Origin: CAYGTK01 sp964352775
GTDB lineage: Bacteria; Bacteroidota; Bacteroidia; Chitinophagales; CAIOSU01
Assembly: GCA_964352775.1 (NCBI GenBank)
Contig: CAYGTK010000114.1
Coordinates: 1-13,847, forward strand
Reading direction: 5' to 3'
DNA: 13,847 nucleotides
Made by a program: the position numbers and the translations under genes. The notes below the pieces were generated by a model. It did not search any database and was not told the DNA's origin. It saw only the letters and a list, made by a program, of their open reading frames with translations. This document shows, piece after piece, positions 6,694 through 13,847 of the stretch (positions are counted from its first letter, which is position 1; each line of letters begins with the position of its first letter).

Positions 6694-9600
6694 CGCATCA
6701 GCGTTATAGTTCCTAGCTTTTTATATTCCTCGCCATTAATGTAGGTTCCCTGAATAATGTATGGGTATACCCCAGAGTTAGAAGGTTTACCAAATGAGGT
6801 ACCATTCCACGAGGTAGCTATATTATCACTCTTGAATATTAACTCTCCCCAACGGTCGAATATCTTCATCTCGAAGGTTTGCGTTGCTCCAAGGTCATAA
6901 ATATCCAACACCTCGTTTATACCGTCTCCATTAGGTGTAAATACATTCGGGATGAATACATCGTAATCATCGCGACCAACAACAGTTACCGAAGCAGTAT
7001 CAGTACAACCAAAAGTATCTGTAACAGATAATACATAATTGATCTCCGTTCCTGGGTCAAGTACACTTACCATTGGGTCTAAACAATCCATACAAGTAAG
7101 ATCCGCAGAAGGGTTCCAGCTGTAATTAGCAACCGCGCCTGTATCTATACCTGATAGAATACCTTGCAATTGCCCTTCCGTACCTACTGTAACGAATACA
7201 AAAGGATCAGCGAAGGAAACATCGAAACCAGTTGGCTCACCTACCGTTACATCTACATTAGCTTGACAGTTATTCGCGTCTAACACCAACACGCCATAGT
7301 CATCTGCAGAAAGATCAGTGAAGGTTTCCGTGCCTTGAAAAACATTGGTGAATATGGAATATTGATAAGGTTGTGTACCACCTGTAGCAGTTATAGTAAC
7401 TGTTCCGTCATTCCCTTCGTTACAAGTAGAATTGGCAGAAGCTGCTACCAAATTCAGTGCTGTAGGCTCTTGAATGTTTACCGTACCAGTAATAGCACAG
7501 TTATTAGCATCAGTAACTGTTAGGGTATAATCGCCAGCGGCAACTCCATTTACTAAAGAGGAAGACTGACCATCGCTCCAAGCGTATACATAAGGCGAAG
7601 TACCTCCATTTACGGAAGCTACTGCAGTCCCACCCTCTCCATTACATTCTGCATCAAAACCTGATATGGTAGCAGTTAAGGCCGAAGGCTCGTCAATAGT
7701 ACCTGTAAGCGAAGTTGAACATCCATCGTTATCGGTAACTGTAAGGGTGTAAGTTCCAGCACCTGCTGTTAAGTCTTGGTTGCTAGAACCATCTGACCAA
7801 GTATATATGTATCCTGGTGTTCCACCATTTATCACAACTGTTATTGTACCCGTTGCATTTCCATTACACGCTACATCAGTAGTAGTGAATGTGGCGGTTA
7901 AAGATGGCCCTGTAGATAGAATAGCATTCTCTAACAATTCACAACCATTAGCATCTTGAATCAATACGCTGTAATTACCAGAAGGTATATTAGCCAAGTC
8001 TTCTGTTGCATCACCTGTATTCCAAGAAAAGGTATATGGTGCTGTTCCTCCAGCAGGTGTAAGATCAATACTTCCGTTAGAAGCACCAAAACACGATGGA
8101 GCTACACTTGTTAAAGTGGCACTTAAAGGAGCCGCAGGTTCGTTCACTACTGCTGACACTATCTCTTGACAAGCATTGGCATCCGTAACAGTAAGCGTAT
8201 ACGTTCCTTGCGAAATATTAATAAGGTCTTGCACAGCTTGACCGCTATTCCAAGCATAAGTTAAAGGAGCTACGCCTCCATTTGCTGACACATCGATGAT
8301 ACCATCGCCAGCACCGCTACACAATACATCCAATACTTGATCGATGGTAACTACTAATGCTGGTGGTTCAGAAACCACATAGCTTTTAGTAGTAGAACAT
8401 GCGTTAGCATCAGAAATGGTAACATCATAATTGCCTGCTAATAGGCTAGCAAGGTCTTGTGTACTTGGTCCAGTAGACCATACAAAAGTATATGGTGTTG
8501 TACCACCGCTTACTACTTGGGTAATGCTACCTGTAGCACTTCCATTGCAATCTACTGGGGTAATAGTTTCCACGGCGGCTAATTGTAAAGGCTCGGCTAC
8601 AGTTGCACCATCGCTTATCACACAATTATTACCATCGGTAACTACCACATTGTAAGTTCCAGCTGTAAGTGTATTAATATCTTCTGTAGTAGCTCCGTTC
8701 GACCATAAATAAGTATATGGAGCTGTTCCTCCGTTTACTGTAATATCCACTAAACCATCGCTAGCACCAAAGCATGTAGCATCTACCGAAGCAATAGCAA
8801 TAGATAATGCTGTTGGTTCGCCAACTACTGCACTAATTTGATCAATACAAGCATTAGCATCCTCAACAGTTACGGTATAACTACCTGCGGCAATTCCTGA
8901 AATATCTTGAGTAGTTTGAGCACCACTCCAAGTATAGGTATAGGGCGCAGTTCCACCAGTTACATCTAGATCTATTCCTCCATCGCTGAATCCAAAACAG
9001 CTAGCATCGTTAACTTGAGCTATAGCTAAGGTCAACAGAGTTGGTTCTATTATGGTATGATCTGTTACTAATTCACATGCATTAGCATCGCTTAGGGTGA
9101 GAGTATATGTGCCAGCTAGCACACTAGTAATATCAGCGGTAGCTGCACCATTGCTCCAGTTATAAGTATAAGGCGGTGTTCCTCCTCCTGAAACTGTGGT
9201 TATTCCTCCTGTTGTTCCTCCGTTACATAACACAGGTGTTACTGTGGCAGTAGTGGTAAGAATTGGTGGTTGGTTCACTACACCCGTTTCAAAGGCCACA
9301 CAACCATTGGCATCAAGCACTAGCACACTATAGCTACCACGCTTAAGGTTAGCTAGATCTTCTGTTATTTCTCCGTTCGACCAAAGGAAATCGTAAGGTA
9401 GGGTACCACCATTAACCGTAAGGTCAATAGACGCAGTACTGTCATTAAAACAAGCTGCATCTACAACTACAATGGCAGTAGTTATATCAGCAGGTTCGTT
9501 TATAGTGGTTGATACATCTGAAGTACATCCGTTAGCATCAGTTACTGTAAGTGTATAAGTACCAGCAAACACATCAATGATGTCTTCTGTTACCGATCCA

Positions 9601-11429
9601 TCAGACCATAAATATGTGTAAGGTAAAGTACCTCCAGCTGCGGAAGCATCAATAGAACCATCATCCAAACCAAAGCAACGGGCATCAATCGTTTGATCGA
9701 TACTTGCCACTAATACGGCTGGCTCAATGATGTTATAAGTTTGAACGATATTACAATTCGTAGCATCGAAAATGGTAACTGTATATGCCCCTGGGGCTAA
9801 GCCCGAAATAGCATCAGTTACATCACCAGTAGACCAGATATAAGAGTAGGGTGTGTTACCGCCATTAGCATCTAGATCTATTAGTCCATCATTCGCACCA
9901 TTACAGCTGATGTCATTATAAGCATCTATAATTGGGTTAATAGAAGTAGCTGAATTTATAGTTGCTACACCAACTGCAGTACATGCATTAGCATCACTTA
10001 CTGTTACAAAGTAAGAGCCCGCTGTAAGCAGAATAGAAGTTTGTAAGGTCTGTAAAGGGAAAGTACTCCACTCATAAGTATATGGAGGTGTCCCACCTGC
10101 AGGGTTTGCAGTAGCTGAACCATCGTTAGCACCACTACAACTCACATCCACAGAAATAACCGTGGTTGTTAGTAATGCAGGCTCAATAATGGTGGTAGAA
10201 CCAGTTGTTGTACATCCTTTGTTATCGGTAACAGTTACCGTGTAAGTTCCCGTAGCTAATCCGGTTAGGCCAGTAACATTACCAGCTCCGTTCGACCACG
10301 CATAGGTGTATGGAGCTTCTCCTCCAGTTACTGCTGAAGTGGCTGTTCCATTGGTCAAGCCATTACAGCTAATATCTTGTTTGGTAACATTGGCAGTGAA
10401 CGTAAAGCTTGGGTCTTCGCTAATGGTCAATGTAAATAGGCCTTCCTCACTTGCAGCTATTGCATCTACTACTATAAAGTAAGTACCTGGGGTACAAATT
10501 GCAGTAGAAATAACTGATTGGTTACCACACCCATTATCATCTTGATCTTCAATGGTACAAGACGGATCTAGCAAATACATGTAACTATCAAACTGCGCAC
10601 CATTTGCCCCACAAAGAGAGGCAGTAACCCCTATGGGACTGTTAACCGTAAAGGAATAAACAACATCCTTACCAGGACTGCTGGCAAAGTTGTTAGTATA
10701 ACAAATAGTACTGTTGAAGTGAGATAGGCTTCCACCAATATTTAAGGTGCCGAGGTCGATAGCATTAGCACAACTCGTTCCACGAGTATATCGCCAATAA
10801 GACTCTATATTGGGCTGGTAGCGATTTCCTGTACAACTACCACTTACATATCCATGATCGTACCATTCGCAGGGATTACCTAAACGATAATCCATACCGC
10901 TAGTAAATGGATTTGCATTACATCGCTCATCATCACCTGTACGAATACCTACACACGCCCCAAAAATGACAACACCACAACACTGTGAACCTTGAAAACT
11001 ACAACGGTTACCACCAGTACAAAACCCTGCTAAGCCATCAGTAGGAAGGTCATCTTCCCAGTTATCCATCCTAATATCAAAGAATTGTGGAACTGTAGCG
11101 GTCGGATAGGTATAGTTCAACATGGTATAGTTGAAATCCGTAGACAAAGCTGGCGGGTCAAAATTCTGCGTTAGGCAAGTTCCTCCCTGCCATCCAGCGC
11201 CATCCAAGTTGGCTGCATCTCGCGCCCAGATGTTAAAAGTGAGGTCGTCGGGCGAAAACCCAACACCTAAAAGACCTTGATCTGTTCGGTTAAATGTAAC
11301 ATTGAACCTGCGCACCTTTACTTGTAGCTCTATCGGACCATCGGTATAGGTCTGAGCATCAGTAAATAAAGGCAAAAACAGCAGAGAAATAAGTAAGGGT
11401 AAAAGGGCTTTACTGGTCATTCTTTTCAT
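6690..11429 (-). CDS. Giant T9SS-secreted surface protein with 14 SprB repeats and a type B sorting domain
   Basis: A 1579-residue exported protein. A Sec signal peptide spans about 1-25 (MKRMTSK, then a Leu-rich core, then TDAQ). Residues 27-215 form a Cys-rich head with nine cysteines that I cannot assign. About 216-340 resembles a PPC-type beta domain (GTYFIVVDA, FTLTIS) with six cysteines. Fourteen SprB repeats of about 75 residues fill 341-1399. A PKD-like stretch (1400-1485) precedes the gliding-associated type B C-terminal domain (1491-1579: VFIPNVFTPNGDGINEVL, FDRWGELIF, SGVYPYII). That domain marks the protein for the type IX secretion system and cell-surface display or release. SprB itself is a gliding adhesin of Flavobacterium; adhesion is therefore the likely role, not proof of gliding. 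ATG at 11429 is favoured for the Lys/Arg lead, though Met4 (11420) is possible. The gene follows the TonB receptor gene by 79 bp on the same strand. Confidence 0.93.
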   Translation of the reverse strand: MKRMTSKALLPLLISLLFLPLFTDAQTYTDGPIELQVKVRRFNVTFNRTDQGLLGVGFSPDDLTFNIWARDAANLDGAGWQGGTCLTQNFDPPALSTDFNYTMLNYTYPTATVPQFFDIRMDNWEDDLPTDGLAGFCTGGNRCSFQGSQCCGVVIFGACVGIRTGDDERCNANPFTSGMDYRLGNPCEWYDHGYVSGSCTGNRYQPNIESYWRYTRGTSCANAIDLGTLNIGGSLSHFNSTICYTNNFASSPGKDVVYSFTVNSPIGVTASLCGANGAQFDSYMYLLDPSCTIEDQDDNGCGNQSVISTAICTPGTYFIVVDAIAASEEGLFTLTISEDPSFTFTANVTKQDISCNGLTNGTATSAVTGGEAPYTYAWSNGAGNVTGLTGLATGTYTVTVTDNKGCTTTGSTTIIEPALLTTTVISVDVSCSGANDGSATANPAGGTPPYTYEWSTFPLQTLQTSILLTAGSYFVTVSDANACTAVGVATINSATSINPIIDAYNDISCNGANDGLIDLDANGGNTPYSYIWSTGDVTDAISGLAPGAYTVTIFDATNCNIVQTYNIIEPAVLVASIDQTIDARCFGLDDGSIDASAAGGTLPYTYLWSDGSVTEDIIDVFAGTYTLTVTDANGCTSDVSTTINEPADITTAIVVVDAACFNDSTASIDLTVNGGTLPYDFLWSNGEITEDLANLKRGSYSVLVLDANGCVAFETGVVNQPPILTTTATVTPVLCNGGTTGGITTVSGGGTPPYTYNWSNGAATADITSVLAGTYTLTLSDANACELVTDHTIIEPTLLTLAIAQVNDASCFGFSDGGIDLDVTGGTAPYTYTWSGAQTTQDISGIAAGSYTVTVEDANACIDQISAVVGEPTALSIAIASVDATCFGASDGLVDITVNGGTAPYTYLWSNGATTEDINTLTAGTYNVVVTDGNNCVISDGATVAEPLQLAAVETITPVDCNGSATGSITQVVSGGTTPYTFVWSTGPSTQDLASLLAGNYDVTISDANACSTTKSYVVSEPPALVVTIDQVLDVLCSGAGDGIIDVSANGGVAPLTYAWNSGQAVQDLINISQGTYTLTVTDANACQEIVSAVVNEPAAPLSATLTSVAPSCFGASNGSIDLTPAGGTAPYTFSWNTGDATEDLANIPSGNYSVLIQDANGCELLENAILSTGPSLTATFTTTDVACNGNATGTITVVINGGTPGYIYTWSDGSSNQDLTAGAGTYTLTVTDNDGCSTSLTGTIDEPSALTATISGFDAECNGEGGTAVASVNGGTSPYVYAWSDGQSSSLVNGVAAGDYTLTVTDANNCAITGTVNIQEPTALNLVAASANSTCNEGNDGTVTITATGGTQPYQYSIFTNVFQGTETFTDLSADDYGVLVLDANNCQANVDVTVGEPTGFDVSFADPFVFVTVGTEGQLQGILSGIDTGAVANYSWNPSADLTCMDCLDPMVSVLDPGTEINYVLSVTDTFGCTDTASVTVVGRDDYDVFIPNVFTPNGDGINEVLDIYDLGATQTFEMKIFDRWGELIFKSDNIATSWNGTSFGKPSNSGVYPYIIQGTYINGEEYKKLGTITLMR
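6693..6959 (-). other. T9SS type B sorting domain (gliding motility-associated C-terminal domain)
   Basis: These codons encode residues 1491-1579. The stretch has the diagnostic order VFIPNVFTPNGDGINE, then a FDRWGELIF segment, WNG, then SGVYPYII and a final short beta segment ending in LMR. Domains of this family direct proteins through the type IX secretion outer-membrane translocon. The secretion machinery itself is not encoded in this window. Confidence 0.93.
7233..10409 (-). repeat. Tandem array of 14 SprB-type repeats (about 225 bp per unit)
   Basis: The array encodes residues 341-1399 of the surface protein. Units are 74-77 residues with the pattern C(N/F/S)G..DG.I....GG..PYTY.WS.G......L..GTY.VTV.DA..C........EP. 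I place unit starts at residues 341, 418, 494, 571, 647, 722, 797, 873, 948, 1023, 1099, 1175, 1249 and 1323. Every unit keeps both cysteines. The last unit is the most diverged around its WS motif, and unit 2 has an altered middle (FPLQTLQ). At the DNA level the units are clearly diverged, so the array is old rather than freshly expanded. Confidence 0.95.
7686..9719 (-). repeat. Higher-order repeat: three 678-bp blocks, each of three SprB subtypes
   Basis: Repeats 4-12 fall into blocks 9042-9719, 8364-9041 and 7686-8363, each exactly 678 bp (226 residues; unit lengths 76/75/75, 76/75/75 and 76/76/74). The third unit of each block (repeats 6, 9, 12) shares CNG..TG.IT instead of the usual DG.ID. 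The first units (4, 7, 10) share a Gln and an Asp upstream of the first Cys in repeats 4, 7 and 10. The second units (5, 8, 11) share TED followed by a Leu/Ile. The pattern suggests duplication of a three-repeat unit followed by divergence. Confidence 0.65.
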
Positions 11430-11454
11430 ACCTCTGGTATATCTAAGGAAGGTA

Positions 11455-11461
11455 CAAATTA
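11455..11461 (-). promoter_or_regulatory. Weak candidate -7-like element before the surface-protein gene
   Basis: The minus strand reads TAATTTG followed by TACC, about 25 bp before the ATG. It is one base shorter than the TAnnTTTG consensus, so it is only a possibility. If inactive, the surface-protein gene depends on read-through from the TonB receptor gene. The rest of the 79-bp gap shows no terminator hairpin. A small 5-bp hairpin, ATACC-AGA-GGTAT, lies at 11428-11440 and overlaps the first two bases of the start codon. Confidence 0.25.
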
Positions 11462-11508
11462 TCTATGTGTCAGTCAAATATTACTTACTTCGACCATGAA
11501 AGAAATGA

Positions 11509-13845
11509 CTAGTTCAGCTTAATGCGGTATTGAACTGTGAAGTTACGTGGGGGTTCCATTCGGGCTTCGCGAATAGTGTATTCCTTATTTAAGATGTTGT
11601 TCACTATAACACCGATACGCCCCATTTTACCCATTTCGTAGAATATACGGGCATTCCAAACAGCTTTGGCTTGCGTATTTCGTTCCCTGTATTCGTTTAT
11701 ACCTGGTATAACTGCTGCTAAAAAGAAGTCTACATTTTCATTCACTGTATATACCTGCACTTCCGTACCAACCATTAAGCCCTTATATTCTACTTCTAGG
11801 TCGGATTTCACTAAGTGCCTAGGGCGATAATTCAATATTGGGTCAACTATCTCTGCATCATTTGATACAATACCTCGGAAAAGATTCTTTGTGAACCTGC
11901 CTACATTTCGTAATGTACTATCCACACTCAGATCAACACCGTAACTGTAAGTATATCCACCTTGAAATCTCAAATTCACGGGGCCAATTGACCCACTACC
12001 CACCAAAGTAGGTTCAAATCCAGCTATTCTTGCTCTAGCTAAATTCTGCGCCTGAAGACCGAACGGAGGCTGCCTTGAAAGGTCTACGATAACTGAAAAT
12101 TGAATAAATTCCCAGTACTCCATCCAGAAGAAGGCTACATCAAAATAAGCCTTCCATTTCTTACCTATATTAAATGACTGTTTTAACGCTATCTCTGTAT
12201 TTAAACCAAACTCTGGAACCAAGTCTGTATTTGGAACTAATGCCACTAAGTCATCTAAAGGTTGAAATAAGAATACCTCAACAAAGCTCGGCACACGGAA
12301 ACCCTGAGTAATTGACCCCCTCAAAAAGGTGCTTTTAGTTGCCTTATAATTAATACCAAATGATCCTACTGGGCGCAATGTGTTAATGGCAGTATCTAGG
12401 CGAACGTTCTCTAATCGGAAACCTACGAATGTGTTGAATTTTTTATGGTCGAAATCTATCTGTGCATACCCAGCAAAATTTTGAAAATTCCTATCACCAA
12501 TATCTGGATCACGCAATATTCCAGCCTCGGTATACTGCCCAGCAGTAACCGTTAATTTCATATCGTTTTTAAAATAGATGGGGCGACGGAACTGGTACTC
12601 ACCGATCAACAAGTGCATTGTAGGAGCAGCCACATTATACTTAAGGTAATTGTAGTTATACCGCATCTTAAGACTGTGCTGGTTCCCCCAAGGGTCAAAA
12701 TAAGATATACTTGGGTCAATGTTCACCGTTCGGCGAATACGTGAACTAATGGTCCCTCTATCGTTATCATTTTCTCGTTCACTACCACTTGGTATGTAAA
12801 CATCATCCTCTGAATCAGACCAAAAGAAATAATCTGCTTCTATCGCATCGAATAGTTGAGTACTCAGCATTATAGATAAGCCATCTACATTCTTAGGACG
12901 GAAGCGATACTTGGCATTAGCTCTTACAAAATGCTCATCAAGCAATCGAATAGCACCCACCGTTCTGTTCATATTAGCTGAAATAACAAGGTCGTGATTG
13001 TTAAATCGCTTCATAGCAGAGAAGTAAGCACCTATACGGAAGGGCTTATCTCTTTCATCATCTAACCACCACGTTATCTCTTCCCGCTTAGGCTGGCTAT
13101 ACAAAGTATAATAAGTAGCCATTTTAAAACGCAGGGTATCATCTGTTGGCCAAGCAGTTTGCACATTTACCACACCATTAAGTGCCTGCGCACCATACAT
13201 GGCAGATGATGCAACCTTAAGTACCTCTACTTGCCTTGCCATTTCAATAGGCACAAAGTTCCAACGTATCTCACTTCTATCGACTGATAAATAAGGTAGT
13301 CCATCTATCATCAACTTAACCCTACTACCTACACCAAAAGAGTACCCCGAACCACCCCGAATGCTTATCTGATTATCTTGAACTACAACGCCAGCCACTT
13401 TAGTAATTCCGTCAGCAAGTGACACTGCGTTTGAAGACTCTAGTAAGTTCGGATTCAACACTTCAATGGAAACCGTTTCTTCACTTAATTTCCGTTCGTA
13501 CTTACTACCACTTACCACCACTATGTCTAACTGTTCGCTATTGGCTACAAGTAATACATCAATGGTTACCTTTTCATCTTCTGAAAGCCTTATTGTACGC
13601 TTTTGATCTTCGTAACCTATGTAGGAGAACACAATTGTCCTTAATCCTGGCTCAAGATCTAAAGAGTACTTTCCATCTAGATCAGTACTGGTACCCGTTG
13701 TAGCTGTGGTAGTAGTAACGGTAGCGCCAATTAGCGTCTCTCCGTCTTGGCTTTTTATAGTACCATTTATGGTTGCGCTTTGTGCAAACACTATAAATGG
13801 AAGTAACAAAAAAAGTGCTGTAACAAAAAGGGTGTTCTGTCTCAT
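11509..13845 (-). CDS. TonB-dependent outer-membrane receptor with carboxypeptidase-regulatory-like N-terminal domain
   Basis: A 778-residue outer-membrane active transporter powered through TonB. Residues 1-21 are a Sec signal peptide (MRQNTLFVTALFLLL...FAQ). About 24-100 is a carboxypeptidase D regulatory-like beta-sandwich (INGTIKSQDGETLIGATV, DLDGKYSLDL, FSYIGYED) typical of Bacteroidota receptors. A TonB-box-like LDIVVVSG (107-114) leads into the plug (about 112-232), with SIRGGSGYSFGVGSRVKLMIDG (161-182) and AMYGAQALNGVVNV (215-228). The rest is the 22-strand barrel, ending in NILNKEYTIREARMEPP and a terminal beta strand. The length, and the absence of a SusD partner downstream, argue for a metal-chelate, vitamin or peptide receptor rather than a SusC glycan importer; the substrate is unknown. 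The ATG lies 2 bp from the window edge, so its promoter and upstream partners are not visible. The surface-protein gene follows 79 bp downstream on the same strand. Confidence 0.94.
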   Translation of the reverse strand: MRQNTLFVTALFLLLPFIVFAQSATINGTIKSQDGETLIGATVTTTTATTGTSTDLDGKYSLDLEPGLRTIVFSYIGYEDQKRTIRLSEDEKVTIDVLLVANSEQLDIVVVSGSKYERKLSEETVSIEVLNPNLLESSNAVSLADGITKVAGVVVQDNQISIRGGSGYSFGVGSRVKLMIDGLPYLSVDRSEIRWNFVPIEMARQVEVLKVASSAMYGAQALNGVVNVQTAWPTDDTLRFKMATYYTLYSQPKREEITWWLDDERDKPFRIGAYFSAMKRFNNHDLVISANMNRTVGAIRLLDEHFVRANAKYRFRPKNVDGLSIMLSTQLFDAIEADYFFWSDSEDDVYIPSGSERENDNDRGTISSRIRRTVNIDPSISYFDPWGNQHSLKMRYNYNYLKYNVAAPTMHLLIGEYQFRRPIYFKNDMKLTVTAGQYTEAGILRDPDIGDRNFQNFAGYAQIDFDHKKFNTFVGFRLENVRLDTAINTLRPVGSFGINYKATKSTFLRGSITQGFRVPSFVEVFLFQPLDDLVALVPNTDLVPEFGLNTEIALKQSFNIGKKWKAYFDVAFFWMEYWEFIQFSVIVDLSRQPPFGLQAQNLARARIAGFEPTLVGSGSIGPVNLRFQGGYTYSYGVDLSVDSTLRNVGRFTKNLFRGIVSNDAEIVDPILNYRPRHLVKSDLEVEYKGLMVGTEVQVYTVNENVDFFLAAVIPGINEYRERNTQAKAVWNARIFYEMGKMGRIGVIVNNILNKEYTIREARMEPPRNFTVQYRIKLN

Positions 13846-13847
13846 GC

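Noticed and set aside
8431..8655. Plus-strand open frames inside the surface-protein and receptor genes (also 7335-7523 and 13419-13703)
   Set aside because: They lie opposite strongly supported coding frames and show no family motifs; they are by-products of the opposite-strand composition.
7233..10409. CRISPR-like or non-coding satellite array
   Set aside because: The roughly 225-bp periodicity is fully explained by in-frame protein repeats; there are no short identical repeats with unique spacers.
6690..11429. Possible frameshift or assembly error in the long repeat gene
   Set aside because: The frame runs unbroken from signal peptide through 14 evenly sized repeats to a complete sorting domain, so no sign of breakage.
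11428..11440. Hairpin ATACC-AGA-GGTAT as a translational switch at the surface-protein start
   Set aside because: The stem is only 5 bp and A+T-rich in part; too weak to claim regulation without comparison to relatives.
11509..13845. SusC-type glycan receptor of a polysaccharide utilisation locus
   Set aside because: No SusD gene follows, the protein is shorter than typical SusC (about 1000 residues), and no glycan-degrading enzymes are present.

Overview
The window looks like chromosomal DNA of a Bacteroidota bacterium, most probably Flavobacteriia or a related class (inference). Four signs support this. A fused E1 alpha/beta 2-oxoacid dehydrogenase is present. A TonB-dependent receptor carries an N-terminal carboxypeptidase-regulatory-like domain. 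A giant secreted protein made of SprB repeats ends in a type B sorting domain of the type IX secretion system (T9SS), a system known from this phylum. At least one clear TAnnTTTG-type promoter box lies before a housekeeping gene, and Shine-Dalgarno sequences are not evident. The sequence is A+T-rich throughout; I saw no insertion sequence, tRNA, rRNA or CRISPR array, and no gap longer than about 105 bp.

Left part (1-4116, + strand): metabolic genes. After the last codons of an upstream gene come a FAHD1-like fumarylacetoacetate hydrolase family protein, a fused 2-oxoacid (probably branched-chain) dehydrogenase E1, and metK (S-adenosylmethionine synthase). metK has its own -7 promoter box and a strong intrinsic terminator. 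A small predicted lipoprotein with a PH-like beta domain follows as its own unit (4174-4626).

Middle part (4636-6693): a divergent pair with a 69-bp shared control region. One gene encodes a LexA-like regulator (HTH plus S24 peptidase) with an intact Ser/Lys dyad and an Ala-Gly bond at the expected spacing for self-cleavage. The other encodes a Y-family DNA polymerase IV with all catalytic acidic residues and a clamp-binding motif. Together they look like a compact, self-contained damage-response module. The shared region holds inverted repeats and back-to-back -7-like elements.

Right part (6690-13845, - strand): a TonB-dependent outer-membrane receptor lies upstream of a 1579-residue T9SS-exported surface protein. 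That protein has a signal peptide, a Cys-rich N-terminal region of unknown family, a PPC-like segment, 14 SprB-type repeats each with one pair of cysteines, and the sorting domain. Repeats 4-12 form a higher-order array: three blocks of exactly 226 residues, each of three repeat subtypes. The surface-protein gene and dinB converge and share the four bases TTAA as both stop codons.

Most of the window is ordinary core genome. The parts most worth a second look are the regulator/polymerase pair with its operator region, the period-three organisation and paired cysteines of the SprB array, and the unassigned Cys-rich head domain of the surface protein.
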